From Metellina segmentata (Eukaryota; Arthropoda; Arachnida; Araneae; Tetragnathidae), in the NCBI GenBank assembly GCA_947359465.1, contig OX375874.1, positions 101,497,441 through 101,561,440 of the forward strand: a stretch of 64,000 nucleotides of DNA, read 5' to 3'. Shown one piece after another: positions 22,323-33,676 of the stretch (position 1 is its first letter; each line of letters starts with the position of its first letter). The position numbers were made by a program, and so were the translations under genes. The notes beneath the pieces were generated by a model. The model had not been told where the DNA came from. It was given only the letters and a program-made list of their open reading frames with translations, and did not search any database.

Positions 22323-23780
22323 TTGCACGTTTTGGCTGTATCAGCTATACGACAGATGTTTGATGTATAGAAATTTGAATGAAAATAACATTTCTCAAAA
22401 AGCAACCTATAGAAGAAGAGACATATCAGAGCCTTAGAAAAGAAATTCATATCGAATCTATGGAAATCTAAAGAGCAGCCCCAAAGCTATGAACACACAC
22501 TTTCATATTCCAGATAGACACGGTTTTCCGAATTGATTAAAATCGGGCATCTAATTTTTTTGCTTCCTATTTGTCATCTCAGAAAGGCAGGAGCTTCAAC
22601 ACCTCGTCATGAATCACGGAAATTTGCATCAGAAACGATGTTTCCCGTTCTTTTTTCTTTTCAGAAAGGGAAAAAAATCCCTCCGACTGTAAATATTTTC
22701 CCCCGCCGTTATTGAAAAATCGACCTATCTCCTTTCGCGGCATTCTTCCATTTTAATTAAAACCCTACAGAAAATTTTCCGTTTGGGAATCGACGCAATC
22801 GGATTGTAAGGTTGGGGAAGTATCACCAGCTCCTGCGCTTGAGCAAACTGGCAAATCCCATATTCCCTGTCTTCATTTCAAACTTAATCTGAGTGAACGC
22901 TATTTACCCGGCTCTTGAGCATCATGAGATACAGCAGAGGAAAACAAAACGGGAGTAAATGCAATTTAACTTTTCTCCACTTAATAGAAAAACGTCCGGT
23001 TCTGCGACAAGGGAGCTTAAATAGAGAACTATCGGTGTGCACATAATGGAAGGCGGGTAAATGCTTAGGCAGAAAAGCGTGTTCCTCCATTATTGCAGAA
23101 GGCTTCCAAAAAGTGGCGTTGCTACTAGCTGATGCTTTTTTTCTTCCAAAAAGCGAATTTGGTGTTTCTTTTCGTTCGGCGTAAATGCGACGGCTTTGAA
23201 ATTAATTTGTTGTCGACGCTTTATGTGGGATTATGGAACGGTATTTTGTCACGGTTTTGACTTCGAAAGGTATTGGATTTGTTTAAGTGTGACTTTCGGA
23301 TAGATATGCGTTTGGTACAGAAATAAATCAGTCAGTGAACCCAACTGACGGTTGTATGCTTATATTTTCAATCTTATAGCGTATCCATTATTTTTAAAAG
23401 TCTGCAAATGAATGTTCTTACACCAGTTTTGTGTCAGCGATGCTACCACAGCAAGAGTGGCCTTACCAAAAAAATACCAATGGAAATAAAAGCAATTTCC
23501 TTTGCAACAATAGATATGTATGTATATATACTATATATATACGTTCCATAAATAAATAAATATATATCCACATGTTATAAAATAATTTCAGCTCTCGCAA
23601 ATAAAGGTTCAGAAACAAAACAAAAGGAACTTATTCATAAAGCCCATTTTTTTAACAAAAAATAAAGAGCAAAAAAGATTATGTATGTATGATGCCATTC
23701 ATAAAAACTACGATTTTTGCCTCACTTGAGCAATTACAAAAAAATATCGACCTTACAAACACTTGACATGACATGGTTGA
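22323..23780. other. Partly GC-balanced, repeat-free DNA; possible regulatory block
   Basis: From about 22540 to 23260 the sequence is visibly less AT-rich than the flanks and has no repeat, transposon or coding signature. Short frames (22533-22715, 22884-23090) lack motifs. Such blocks are where conserved non-coding elements would be expected, but only comparison with related genomes could show it. AT-rich simple sequence returns at 23510-23580. Confidence 0.3.
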
Positions 23781-24493
23781 TATGATGATTAATACATTGT
23801 ATGTCTCCCAGACGATGAAATACAGTCAGTACAACACTTAGGCATGCTAAGGATCAAATTATCGAGCTGATTTTGGGGAAGATCATTCCACTCAGCAAGC
23901 AATGCTGTCCGAAGTTCCAGTACACATGTAGGAGGTGGTTGACGGGCTGCAACTCGTCGGCCAAGCATGTCCCACACATGCTCTATCGGATTCAAGTCAG
24001 GTGATAATGCTGGCCATTCCATACGGGTGATATCCTCAGATTCAAGTCATTCGTTTACAATGTTTGCACGGTGAGGACGGGCGTTGTCATCCATAAACAC
24101 AAATTCTGAGCCAATGACACCTCTAAACAAACGTACAAGTGGTTCCAGAATGATGTCCCGATAAATTTGGCCCCTCATGATTCCGATTTGAACATGTATA
24201 TATGTTCTGGAGCAGAGTAAAATTCCGCGACAAATGAGCAATCCTGCACCACCGTAACGGTGTCGTTCAATGATGTTATCTTGGTGGTAGAGGGTACCTG
24301 GCGTTCTCCATATGCACGTCCGCCGTGAATCAGACTGCAAGCTAAACCTGGACTCGTCGGAAAACATCACACAAGCACACTGTGACGATGTCCACATTGC
24401 ATGTTCCCTACTCCAGGCTAACCGCTGGCTACAGTGAGTTGCCGAGAGCGGAACACATCTGACAGTCCTGCGACCATATATACCAACATGTCT
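23781..24493 (-). pseudogene. Tc1-type transposase, C-terminal two thirds, DD34E
   Basis: Read leftwards from 24493, the frame includes RRTVRCVPLSA and AWSREHAMW. It then gives VMFSDESRFSL (first catalytic Asp), FVFMDDNARPH (second) and SPDLNPIEHVW (Glu), followed by a C-terminal tail ending near 23789. Counting residues between the second Asp and the Glu gives 34, the spacing of Tc1 transposases. One in-frame TGA lies at 24044-24046. The DNA-binding N-terminus and 5' TIR are gone; the frame fades out just before a (TA)n tract at 24514. No clear 3' TIR was found. The element is inactive. Confidence 0.9.
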
Positions 24494-24509
24494 CTAAAAA
24501 GCCTGTATT

Positions 24510-24513
<4 letters not shown>

Positions 24514-24579
<66 letters not shown>
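24514..24579. repeat. (TA)n microsatellite
   Basis: About 33 uninterrupted TA dinucleotides lie directly beyond the broken 5' end of the Tc1 relic. Confidence 0.98.
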
Positions 24580-25544
24580 CAGGAAAGAATGACAAATTAT
24601 ATTTTCAGATTTCCATGCCTAATTTCTTAAAAGCCTATCTATTTCAGATTTTTTTTCCAAATAACTTACTACCACAAAAAACAGAAAAATAAATTAAGAA
24701 TGCACGGGATAGAATATTGTTTTTAAAAAAAATATTAATTTGCGATTCTTTTTTTTTTATTTCGTGATCTCGCGTGTTGTTGCCACAGTGTCTTCAAAAT
24801 TTCATTGAGTGACCCGTACAATAATGAAAAAACTTGTTTTAGAAGTAAATGTCTTCCTAAAAGCAAATGTAACTGTTTGTAATTATCAAAAAAAAAATTC
24901 AGCTCGATTTCACAGCGTATTTTTTAAATCAATGTGTTTTTCACATATTTTTACAGGTATAATAAGTTGCTTCAACTCGTATGGTAGGCGACCCGAAATT
25001 TCTATCAATGACAAGGAATTTTTAATATTTCAAGATTCCTAGTTCATATTTCATCTAGCATTGAAGTTACTTCAACGTCAGCAAATTTCCATTTAATATT
25101 TTCTTTACTCTAACTTGCATGCAGTTGTAAATCGAATACTCAGTGAGGTTGTCGTTTCATGTTATTAATAAGAATAACAATTTATCAAACAACTGCATAT
25201 TGATTGAATTTACTACTACAGTAAACAGCAAAGTGGACGGGGAAAAAGTTTTTATGAAAAAATACTAATTAGCTATTCTTTTTTATTTTATCTCGCGCTA
25301 TGCCTCAACTTAAAACTAAAAATGGAAAAATATTTAAAGCAAAATTAAATGCGAGCGAAAAAATTTGATCATCCTGTGGGCACATACATTTGCGCAAAAC
25401 GCGGAATCCACTGAGACTTCACTAGAAGGAGCCCAAACGGATATACAACGAAATGGGGGCCAACATATTCAATGTGGAAATACTCCATTGTTATTTATAT
25501 AAACTTATTACATTGTTAAATAAACGTATCTACCACAGCTGTGA
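24580..25544. other. AT-rich DNA with a small duplicated motif
   Basis: AAAAAATATTAATTTGCGATTC plus a T-run and ATTTCGTGATCTCGCG (24735-24778) is echoed by GAAAAAATACTAATTAGC plus a T-run and ATTTTATCTCGCG (25255-25300). No gene was recognised. The 77-codon frame at 24809-25042 lacks motifs. Confidence 0.4.
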
Positions 25545-25745
25545 CACATTCCGCTTGGCATAAATAAAACGATAGCACCCCAAATCTATTAATCCTTGTG
25601 GCTTAAGGATGTCAAACACCAACTCAGGATGGTGAATAAGCTGCCCTGAAGGACAGTCAAGACAGGAGATGATGTGCTTCTCCAATGCCGAAGCTCAATT
25701 ACATCTAAGACACAGATGAAAATTATTTCTAACCAATTCTACCTT
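25545..25745 (-). pseudogene. LINE ORF2 C-terminus, second copy
   Basis: On the minus strand the frame gives a CX2C...HX4C finger (FHLCLRCN, one stop, then EKHIISCLDC). PSGQLIHHPELVFDILK and QGLIDLGCYR follow. The finger has the same layout as the C-terminal finger of the LINE at 15241-16275, so this is a shorter 3' end of the same or a sister family. Only the last 60 or so codons remain. Confidence 0.65.
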
Positions 25746-26122
25746 AACTTTTCAGTGATCGCGCCCTCCACAGCAACGTGAAAGGTCGCGGGTATTTCTT
25801 AGATACATTATTTTAAAATGTAAAGGGTGTTAACATTGAAAATATAATGGGTGGATTTATTGAAATTATGCTTTAAATAATATCAATACAATTTATTTAA
25901 AGAAATGCTATTGAAATTTCTGTATTATTCCCTTATTTATAATATATAGTATAAATAATGTAAATGTAAGGCATTAAAACAATTTAAAATGCTCAAAGAA
26001 TTGTATAAATGAAAGGAAAGAGATTGTAGGTATAGTTAATGAGTTATTTACATTTAAGTAACATAATAAAATAATAAATAACATAATAAAGATTTCTTGT
26101 ACCTAAAAAATAAGCAGATACA
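25746..26122. other. AT-rich DNA, no gene seen
   Basis: The stretch contains ATAATAAATAACATAATAAAG simple sequence next to the Helitron-like 5' end. Confidence 0.4.
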
Positions 26123-26721
26123 TCTCTCTATATTAAAAAAATGTTACCGCCGCCGCCGAAGAATTGAAAACTGTGTTGTTTAGCTCGATTCTTAGCCGGT
26201 TTCCCGAGAAAGTACTGATCGGAAAAAAATGAAATTAACATGCTTTGTTCTTCATCGTATTCCCTGGATAATTATTAAGATTTTTTTCCGATGCGGCTAT
26301 TAGTTTAGGTTTTATTAAGTGTTAAAGTTGAAGAAGCGAAATTTCTTCCGCGAGTGAGCAAAACACATTCAAATTTTCAGTCTTCAGTCGTGAGTTTTTT
26401 TTTAAGAGTACCTCTCAACGTAAATTTTTGCAGCTCGTCGAGTTTTTTTTTAAATTTAAATTTGGTTCTTGATAATATTTTTTTGAAATTCAGGAAAAAT
26501 CGGGACATTTTTGTTACTTTTTTTTAAAACTGCCGTATCTATATCTAATTACTATTAATTTTTAATTTTTAAAATATCGCAGTATACCTCAGAATATACT
26601 CTTTCTTACAGTACTATTATTTTTGAAATCGGTTAATAATTAAATTGGATGCGATCAAAAGTTCGTCATACAAAATTCGGGGGTTGGCGAGCGTAAGCGA
26701 GCAGGGGGCGGAGCCCCCTAG
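26123..26721 (+). mobile_element. Helitron-like non-autonomous element, 599 bp
   Basis: The right end has a perfect hairpin GGGGGCGGAGCCCCC running into CTAG, with T following. The left end is TCTCTCTATATTAAAA preceded by A. A 5' TC, a 3' hairpin plus CTAG and insertion between A and T are Helitron hallmarks. The 3' subterminal sequence GGGGGTTGGCGAGCG...GCGAGCAGGGGG is shared with the element at 46360-46912, so both belong to one family. No Rep-helicase is encoded; the 81-codon minus frame near 26666-26911 crosses the end and is a shadow. A GCCGCCGCC run lies near 26147. Confidence 0.8.
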
Positions 26722-27464
26722 TATAATAAAAACTTACCTTGACAGTATATGTTAAATACAAATGACGGATCTGCAGGAGACCTACTAACACCTCAAAATT
26801 CAAATTATATCTGAAAGTAATTCTAAGGGAGCGGGAGGAATAGCCAAGAGCGAGTATTCGTAGCACTATTTGGTCTAAAATTATATAACTAAAATAAACT
26901 CTATTGTACATCCCACATACGCGTGACCGCTGGAAGGTTAACTGGCTTCTTAGTGACCACTGAAAGCCTAGAGAAAGCAGTGTGGTCTTATTTGCTGATC
27001 ATTTCATCATGAGTCGGAGGCTTCCTGCATATTCTGCTCATGCTCACTTTACATTTTTAATCAATTTCTTATTTTGCTGGTTTGGCCTATAAGCACATGG
27101 TCAAACATTAACCACCAAAAAGCATGAAAATGTGTGATTACATATTTATTCCATATAAACTTTGATAAATAACTTTTATGTAGTGGAATCCATGTTTGTA
27201 CAAGAGACATGTCTCAGTTTGTTTCATATGACGAATTCCCTCAGAGACACAAAATCTAATATGCTAACTGATAGAATTCCGCTTTTATATATAAAATTTA
27301 TATAAAAGCTAATATAAAATTTCAACTGGCGATAGAAAATAATCAGATAAGAGATATATTTCGCAATAAATAAACTGTTAAGTGGTGTAATTCTGCTTTT
27401 AAATGTATTACATTTAAAAAAATTATATTGTTGTCAACAGAAAATAATAGGATGTGATGATAAT
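26722..27464. other. AT-rich DNA, no gene seen
   Basis: Nothing supportable was seen. Confidence 0.4.
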
Positions 27465-27630
27465 AATTTATTACCTTTAAATTTATTAATTTAATAATTT
27501 ATTACATTTGAATTTATTACCTTTAAATTTATTACTTTATTACCTTTAAATTTATTAATTTATTATCGTTAAAGTTATTAATTTATTACCTTTAAATTTA
27601 TTAATTTATTACCTTTAAATTTATTTAATG
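27465..27630. repeat. AT minisatellite, about 23-bp unit
   Basis: ACCTTTAAATTTATTAATTT plus three bases recurs about seven times with small length variants. Confidence 0.9.
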
Positions 27631-28489
27631 TTTTAATTTACTTTTTACAGTTATAGTTTTTAGAAAGAGGGGTATAAGACATTTTCTTACCTGAACGACG
27701 GAGTGTAGATTTCAATTTCTTATAATTATACTTTCTGTAGTTCATGATTTAATCCATTTTATATTCTATTCTGGCTCTCTTTACTGTTAATTTCCTTTTT
27801 TTCTCTATTTCAAAGATAATTTTAATAAAAATTATATGCATACCCTTTCAGAATACCTCTATTCAAACCTCATTAAATCCCGTGCTTTCACTTATATTTC
27901 TCAATATTTTAACCTACTAACCAACGTAAACAAAGAAATAACGCACATAAATTCAATTTTATAGCCCATGAAAAAGCTACGTAAGGAACTAAAGAATCGA
28001 CTCGAAGTAAAAAATAAACAGTTCTTTCAACAGTTTACGTGCATATTCTTTCGGGCTAGAAAGTTTCCTTTTTAAAAGATATTCTCCGAGATATCTGAAA
28101 GAAGTCCTTTGAACCTTAAATAATTCACGCGCTAAGACAGATTTAAGAAGAAAGCGGGGAAATCTTTCTATCCTGCTTTCTTTTAATAACAGTTTCATTT
28201 GAAGTGGCATCTTTTCTCCGCTCAAAACGAATTTGCATGCTTTGAGATAAGAGAAGAGGGCCTTTTCTCATAACCTTCAAAGCATTAAATCTTCAACAAT
28301 GAAGCATTTAATAATGTGGAACATAAAAAACATTTACTGTTCAGGATGTATGAGACGCAACATGTCAGCCTCTTAAAATGTCCTAACGAGTAACACAGTC
28401 ATGTATTTTTTATGTGCCTTTATTGCAATAAACAACTAAAAACTTTCTGTTGAGAAATAAGCATTATTTTCTTTTTAAGTGTTTGTGAA
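27631..28489. other. AT-rich DNA with a GC-balanced block
   Basis: The 78-codon minus frame at 27989-28225 lies in a block of balanced composition (about 28000-28260) without repeats. No domain was recognised. It could be regulatory or unique sequence. Confidence 0.3.
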
Positions 28490-28660
28490 AAGATGTCTCA
28501 TCCATCAAGTTCTAAACAATTTTGTAAGAGACAAAATACCTCGCCGATATTCTACGAGATCACTACTGGTCAAATTTATTCTAAATATGAGATATTTCGT
28601 ATATTAAAATATGATAATTTCTTTTCTAATGATGAGATATCTCGTCGCGACTATGAAAGT
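28490..28660. repeat. GAGATATCTCGTC-family repeat
   Basis: GATGTCTCATCCATCAAGTT, CTACTGGTCAAATTTATT, ATGAGATATTTCG and GATGAGATATCTCGTCGCG follow one another as two diverged units of the dispersed family also seen near 10540, 21565, 41650 and 59550. Confidence 0.45.
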
Positions 28661-28717
28661 AAAATATAAGTAGATCGAACATAGTCTATTGAGAAGACCT
28701 TCTAAACGTTTGACTAA

Positions 28718-29710
28718 CATGGCGACTAGTAGTCACGTGATTGTCCTGAGAAAAAAAATGACACGATGGGCCGTTTGGCATCTTATCACCTCGTTTGGTG
28801 ATAAAACATTTTAGGAGAAGGTAGATGTGTGCATACGCATTTCTATAGAGTTGCATCGAAAATGGTGAAATCTATTGAGATGAGCTTCGAAACGTTTGGC
28901 CAACTTGTCGACTAATAGTCTGGATTTCAATCCGATCCGGCGGATCCGGTAATCCGGCGGATCCAACATCATTTAGCTACCTACGGGATCCGACAACATC
29001 TATCGCATCAGTTCCGGATAAGATAAACCCGATTTTGTTAAATTAAATAATCGATTATTCAAACCCAACTTTAATGTCGCAAAATTGTTTATTAAGCAAT
29101 CGATTGTGAATTAATCGATTTATATTTTTCAATCATCAGTTAGGAGAATTCTAGCAGAAATAATAAATTAAATTATCAATAATATTTTTTTAATGAAGAG
29201 GAATTAGAAAGGCAAATTCCGCAAGAAAATGAAGACTGTTGCAAAAAGACAAAACTTTAGAAAATATACAGATTTTGAGAAAATAATGAAGAAAGAAATG
29301 GTTTCATATATATTAAATGGAGTCAAAGAAAAATATTTGTCTGTCATTTACGGCTTTTTATTGACGGTTAAACCAACTAGTGTTGAAGCTGAGAGGGCCT
29401 TTTCGCGGCCGCTGGTTATATTTGCGTTATTAGTTAATTAGTTCATTGAGAAGTAGGTTGGGGGATGACACAATTAATACGATTTTTTTCCTTAGAGGGT
29501 TCTTTCAAACTCAAAATTGATTTTGTTGACTATATAACTTCGATTTAAACATTTAACGAGGCGATAAGATGCCAAAAGGTCAACCATGTCTTTTTCCCAC
29601 ACGTCATTGAAGTTACTACTAGTTAGGGATTGTAATCCGGCACGATATTCAATCCGGTCGGATCTGGCCGGATTGATACAAATCCGATTGGATCCGGCCT
29701 AATTTGAATT
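28718..29710 (+). mobile_element. Decayed hAT element cluster, nested or tandem
   Basis: Two similar left-end signatures occur in the same orientation: CTGGATTTCAATCCGATCCGG near 28921 and TAGGGATTGTAATCCGGC near 29624. Both are preceded by ACTAATAGT or ACTACTAGT. GATCCGGCGGATCC-type subterminal repeats follow each. Between them lies a hAT transposase C-terminus. GGCATCTTATCACCTCG at about 28777 reappears inverted as CGAGGCGATAAGATGCC at about 29556, so an outer inverted repeat also exists. I infer one element inserted beside or into another, followed by decay; exact borders are unresolved. Confidence 0.6.
29229..29516 (+). pseudogene. hAT transposase, C-terminal dimerisation region
   Basis: The frame from 29229 ends with LTVKPTSVEAERAFS, the conserved start of the hAT C-terminal (hATC) block. 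A frameshift at about 29403 moves the continuation (AAAGYICVIS) to another frame. A further shift gives SSLRSRLGDDTINTIFFLRG and a stop near 29516, which are the last conserved helices. The BED zinc finger and the catalytic RNase H-like core are absent or unrecognisable. The piece is about 95 residues long against several hundred for a whole transposase. Confidence 0.85.
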
Positions 29711-30863
29711 TTGTTAATAAATCTATCTAACCAGTATGTATTTTTAAAAAATCGGCTGAGAGAAATTAGGTAAAAAGGATATTTTCCAAATTGATGAACA
29801 AAACGTTTATTTTAGCATTAGAGAATCAATTTTATTAATAATTATCCATAGATAGAAATCAGTCACCAATAATTATTTATAGTAACTATTAGTACTGCAT
29901 GTAGTAATTATTAAACGATTGATAATGATTAATAATGGTCAGTCTTATTAGTTTCCACCCCAAAAAACATCAGCTTGTTTTATACGTAGTACTTTTATAT
30001 ATGTATCTAAAATTAAGTTGTCTCTATCTCTAATGTCGTTGAGCAAATTACATATAAATTGTACCTAACCTTGCCTCAGACTAATACAAAAATCTAATGT
30101 TTTGCAGTATTTAGTCGACATAACAAACAAGGGAACTTTTAATTCTTCTTTTGCGATAAAACATTTTGGGACAAGGTAGATTCTATACAGTGTCAAAAAA
30201 ATTAATGAAATCCGTAAAGGCTAATACTATGTCAAGTGGACCAATCAGATGACGAGTCAATAGACGGGCGTTTTCTACTTTAACCAATAAGATGAAGAAT
30301 CTTCGCTTCCACCTACCGATGAAAGTTGACAAGGACCACGTTACTAGTTTGGTCACATAATGGACTTCTATGGTCAAGACAACCACTAAGAGAGTTAACA
30401 TTGGAATCTTAAAGACGATAAAATGCTTCAGAAGTATATACCCACGTTTCAATATCCAGACGCTTTTTAATTTCTATTAACAAACTTATGGATTATGTAG
30501 AAATTTTTTAATCATACGTGTACTTTTTTATTCTTAAGAAGCATTAGTTTTAACCAGAATAGTTCAATTTGATAACATACTTTAAACGGTACAGCTACAC
30601 TCTGCGTTTAAGACTGGTGGCAACGGCCTTGGTGATTTTTTTTTTTTGGCGCACTTCTAAAGTCCCCAAGGAAAGAATTATTTCAAAAATTTTGTTACTT
30701 CAGAAACATTTTTCTTTTCACAACGGAAAATGAAAGCTTGAAAATACATTTGAAAACGTTTTGAAAAGTATATATTGTTTTAATTTCACAAAAAGTAATA
30801 ACTTTAAACACAATTCAAAACACAATTGTGCTCCAGCAGAACTAAAATTCGAATGTAGGGTAA

Positions 30864-30865
<2 letters not shown>
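29711..30865. other. AT-rich DNA, no gene recognised
   Basis: GCGATAAAACATTTTGGGACAAGGTAGATTC near 30153 repeats, with changes, the sequence at about 28798-28824, so more of the hAT-associated repeat is scattered here. The 89-codon minus frame at 30183-30452 lacks motifs. Confidence 0.4.

Positions 30866-30910
<45 letters not shown>
30866..30910. repeat. (TA)n microsatellite
   Basis: About 22 uninterrupted TA units. No transposon end was recognised beside this tract. Confidence 0.97.
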
Positions 30911-30911
<1 letters not shown>

Positions 30912-31281
30912 TTAAACTTATCAGTTACACTTAATACAGTAGGCATGTTGAAAATGAAAAATATTTACAAAAGAAAAAAAAAATCAAGAAATAATACAAC
31001 CTGATAACATCAGAACTCTTGCGTAAAAATATAGTCAAAATGAAAATGGCAAAATAACAAAACTCATATTATAATCGTTTCGTGAAAATAAAAATTCCAC
31101 AACTGTAGAAATAGAAATAAATGAACCTATGGTATGACAGAAAGAGATTTAAAAGGACCAATGCAATCAAAGGATATTTTAAAATCAAAATAACCAATGG
31201 GAGCAAAGAAAAAATTTCAAACGAACCAACGAAACAAACGACTTTAACGGATTTTGGAAGAACTTTCTAGAATATTCAAAA
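30911..31281. other. AT-rich DNA, no gene seen
   Basis: This is the flank of the Helitron-like pair; nothing else could be supported. Confidence 0.4.
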
Positions 31282-31937
31282 CTAGCCCGGCGTTGCCCGT
31301 GCCCATGGTGTAAGGTATTAATGTGCTCCGCGGATTTCAAATCCGTTGAAGATATATTCAATTTAAAAAAAAAATTATTTAAAGAAAATAATATTTTTAG
31401 GTATCAATCTAAAGTAAAATTGTCCGCAGATTTCAAATCCGTTGAAATTTTCAATCTATCTTACGCGATTCTGATTTTACAAAAAAAGAAAAACTTAACA
31501 ATCCCAGTCAATATGTTTTTTATTTCCTTCTCTCATTCGCCGAAAAGGGGACAGGAAATGTAAGCTGTTTCCTTTTTTTAACTCGAAGGGCAGAATATGC
31601 AATCGTGTTTTTTTTTTTTTTTTCGAAAGAGAAGGTTCACGTGACGTCACAATCTCTTGCGAAAAAATAAAAAAAGTCACGTGGTCAAGAAAAAATTCAT
31701 TTTAGTAGGTTTCTTCTTTCGTTCGGATGAAACGTGTTTGAAGAAGCAGGTAGAGAATAAAACTATTAAATTAATTTAAAAATCTTCTAGATTGAATTTT
31801 AAAGTTTCGCCGCTACCCAAAAAATTCGGACTACCTGTTTGCCAAATCTCATTGCTGTAAGTGCCATAGATCGTCAGGATTTTAGGTCCGCGAAACAAAC
31901 AAATAGACATACAAACACTTCCTTTTATAATAGTAGA
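31282..31937 (-). mobile_element. Helitron-like element, copy 1 of a head-to-tail pair
   Basis: On the minus strand it starts TCTACTATTATAAAAGGAAG after an A and ends CGGGCAACGCCGGGCTAG before a T. That gives a 5' TC, a GC-rich imperfect hairpin against CTAG, and A/T insertion flanks. The 656 bp contain no Rep-helicase. Internal landmarks are GTTTGTATGTCTATTTGTTT, TCCTGACGATCTATGGCACT and two copies of GATTTCAAATCCGTTGAA on the plus strand. The layout resembles small Helitron-derived repeats common in insects. The hairpin directly abutting CTAG is tighter than usual, so classification rests mainly on ends and flanks. Confidence 0.7.
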
Positions 31938-32340
31938 TATATTCAATTTAAAAGTTATTTATATAAAAAAAATCATATTTTTCGGTGTGGATCTAATGTG
32001 AAATTTTCCGCAGATTGTAAATCCGCTGAAATTTTTACTCTGTCTTTACCGGTCTAGGAGATAGAAAAATGGCTGAAAAATTATTCCTCCGATCAAAATG
32101 AAAACAATAAATTAATAATATGTGATATCACCTATGCTGTAGCATTCAATAATGATTAAATTTCATTAAATTAATTTTAAAATGCTCTAGATTGAATTTT
32201 AAAATTCGCCGCGACCCAAAAATTACAAAAAATTCGGATTTTCGTGTGTGGGAAATATCGTTGTTGTAATTGTCATATAATAGTTAGGATTTTGCGGCAA
32301 GAAACAGACAGATAAACACTTCCTTTTATAATAATAGAGA
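31938..32340 (-). mobile_element. Helitron-like element, copy 2, lacking its 3' end
   Basis: The 5' end TCTCTATTATTATAAAAGG follows an A. The internal sequence matches copy 1 (TCGCGGCGAATTTTAAAATT, CAATCTAGA, GATTGTAAATCCGCTGAAA). It stops at TATATTCAATTTAAAAG, the point equivalent to about 31350 in copy 1, and copy 1 begins immediately. The copy therefore lacks its terminal hairpin and CTAG, and the two are fused head to tail with no spacer. Confidence 0.7.
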
Positions 32341-33607
32341 TGAAAATTGAAAGTTTCCGTTTGCCGAGGTTGCCATGAAAACCACAATAACCGTAAAGAC
32401 AGATGGGTTGCCTTAATTTATCGTAACTCGCTACTAGGAGTGCGCCAAAAAAAAATCGCCAAGCCGTTGCCACAGATCATAAACGTAGAGTGTAGCTGCA
32501 CCCTTCAAACAATAATATGTTGTTTCTACTTTTCCTTATGGCCTAACAAATCAACAAGACCTGAAGAATGTGAAAAATGTCAAGTTGCAAGGCCGCATTA
32601 TTTACTTCTAATCAAATAAAGCCCACACTTAAGAAACTTCAATTAGATATACATAAAATTATACTAATTTTAAAAAATGAAACTCATTCATTAATTATAA
32701 ATTTCACCCTCCTGATGGTTTCGTATGGACGAGGTGTCTCGTTTTTAGCAAAGTCGGTCTGTTCTTGACTTACGAGATATATCGTACACTTGTAGTGTTA
32801 ATTAATCTCTTAATGACTGTGTTCTTTCTGCTTTTGTTGAATTGCAGCAAGATATAAAACTATTACGTCCAGCATAAATGTAGAATAAATAACGCCGCAA
32901 AAAAATTCATTTCATAAGTAATATTTTAATTTTTAATAATAATCTAACATCATTTTATACGACAAATACATTACCAAGCTACTTTATAGAATGGAATTTA
33001 GAGTAGTATAGTAGACCTTTTCCTACGTATTTAGAGGTATCTAAACCACAAGAAGCACATTTTCTCTATTTTGTATGAAAATATTTTTACACTGACGCAC
33101 TTCAATAGCCCACAGAGTTGCGGCAGACCCGGGAAGCTTCGATGATCACATGATTTGACGTCACACATGACGTAGATTGGCAGATACTTTTTTTGTTTCA
33201 AAAAGCTTCGGGTTTTTATGTTGAGCTTCGTTTTTTATTCAAATTGTGAAATGAACGGATGTGTGAGTGTTTTCGTTGCATGAAATAAACAAAAAATGCG
33301 TAAGCTCGGGATTAAAAAGTTTCACGAAAGATTTCGTTACGGGTAAACTATTCGTAGCGCCGATAAAAACTTTTTTAGAACAGCAACAGACGATGATTTT
33401 ATCTGCAATCGATTGAGCTACTGGAAATGGCGTACATAGACGACACAAATAAAAATGTTAAACTGTAGGAAAACGAGTCTAAAATATTTTTGTGAAAAGT
33501 GAGGAACTTGGAGGGTTGTTTTTGGCAGATGAGAATTATGTTAAAAAATATGGATCCGGTTTCAAAATGTACTGTGTAATGTTTTTGTTTGGGAAGATAT
33601 CACCCGA

Positions 33608-33609
<2 letters not shown>
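32341..33609. other. Mixed DNA, no gene recognised
   Basis: Frames at 32347-32619, 32577-32768 and 33239-33448 have no known domain. TTTGACGTCACACATGACGTAG near 33158 contains a CRE-like palindrome. The stretch 32700-32790 carries GACGAGGTGTCTCG and TACGAGATATATCGTA, which resemble the dispersed GAGATATC family. Confidence 0.35.

Positions 33610-33675
<66 letters not shown>
33610..33675. repeat. (TA)n microsatellite at the Tc1-type left end
   Basis: About 33 TA units end four bases before the left TIR core of the adjoining transposon. They occupy the place where its outer TIR should be. Confidence 0.98.

Positions 33676-33676
<1 letters not shown>

Noticed and set aside
33158..33180. CRE-like palindrome TGACGTCA as a regulatory site
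   Set aside because: A single short match in 64 kb with no gene nearby is uninformative; a related CACGTGACGTCAC near 31636 lies inside a Helitron-like repeat.
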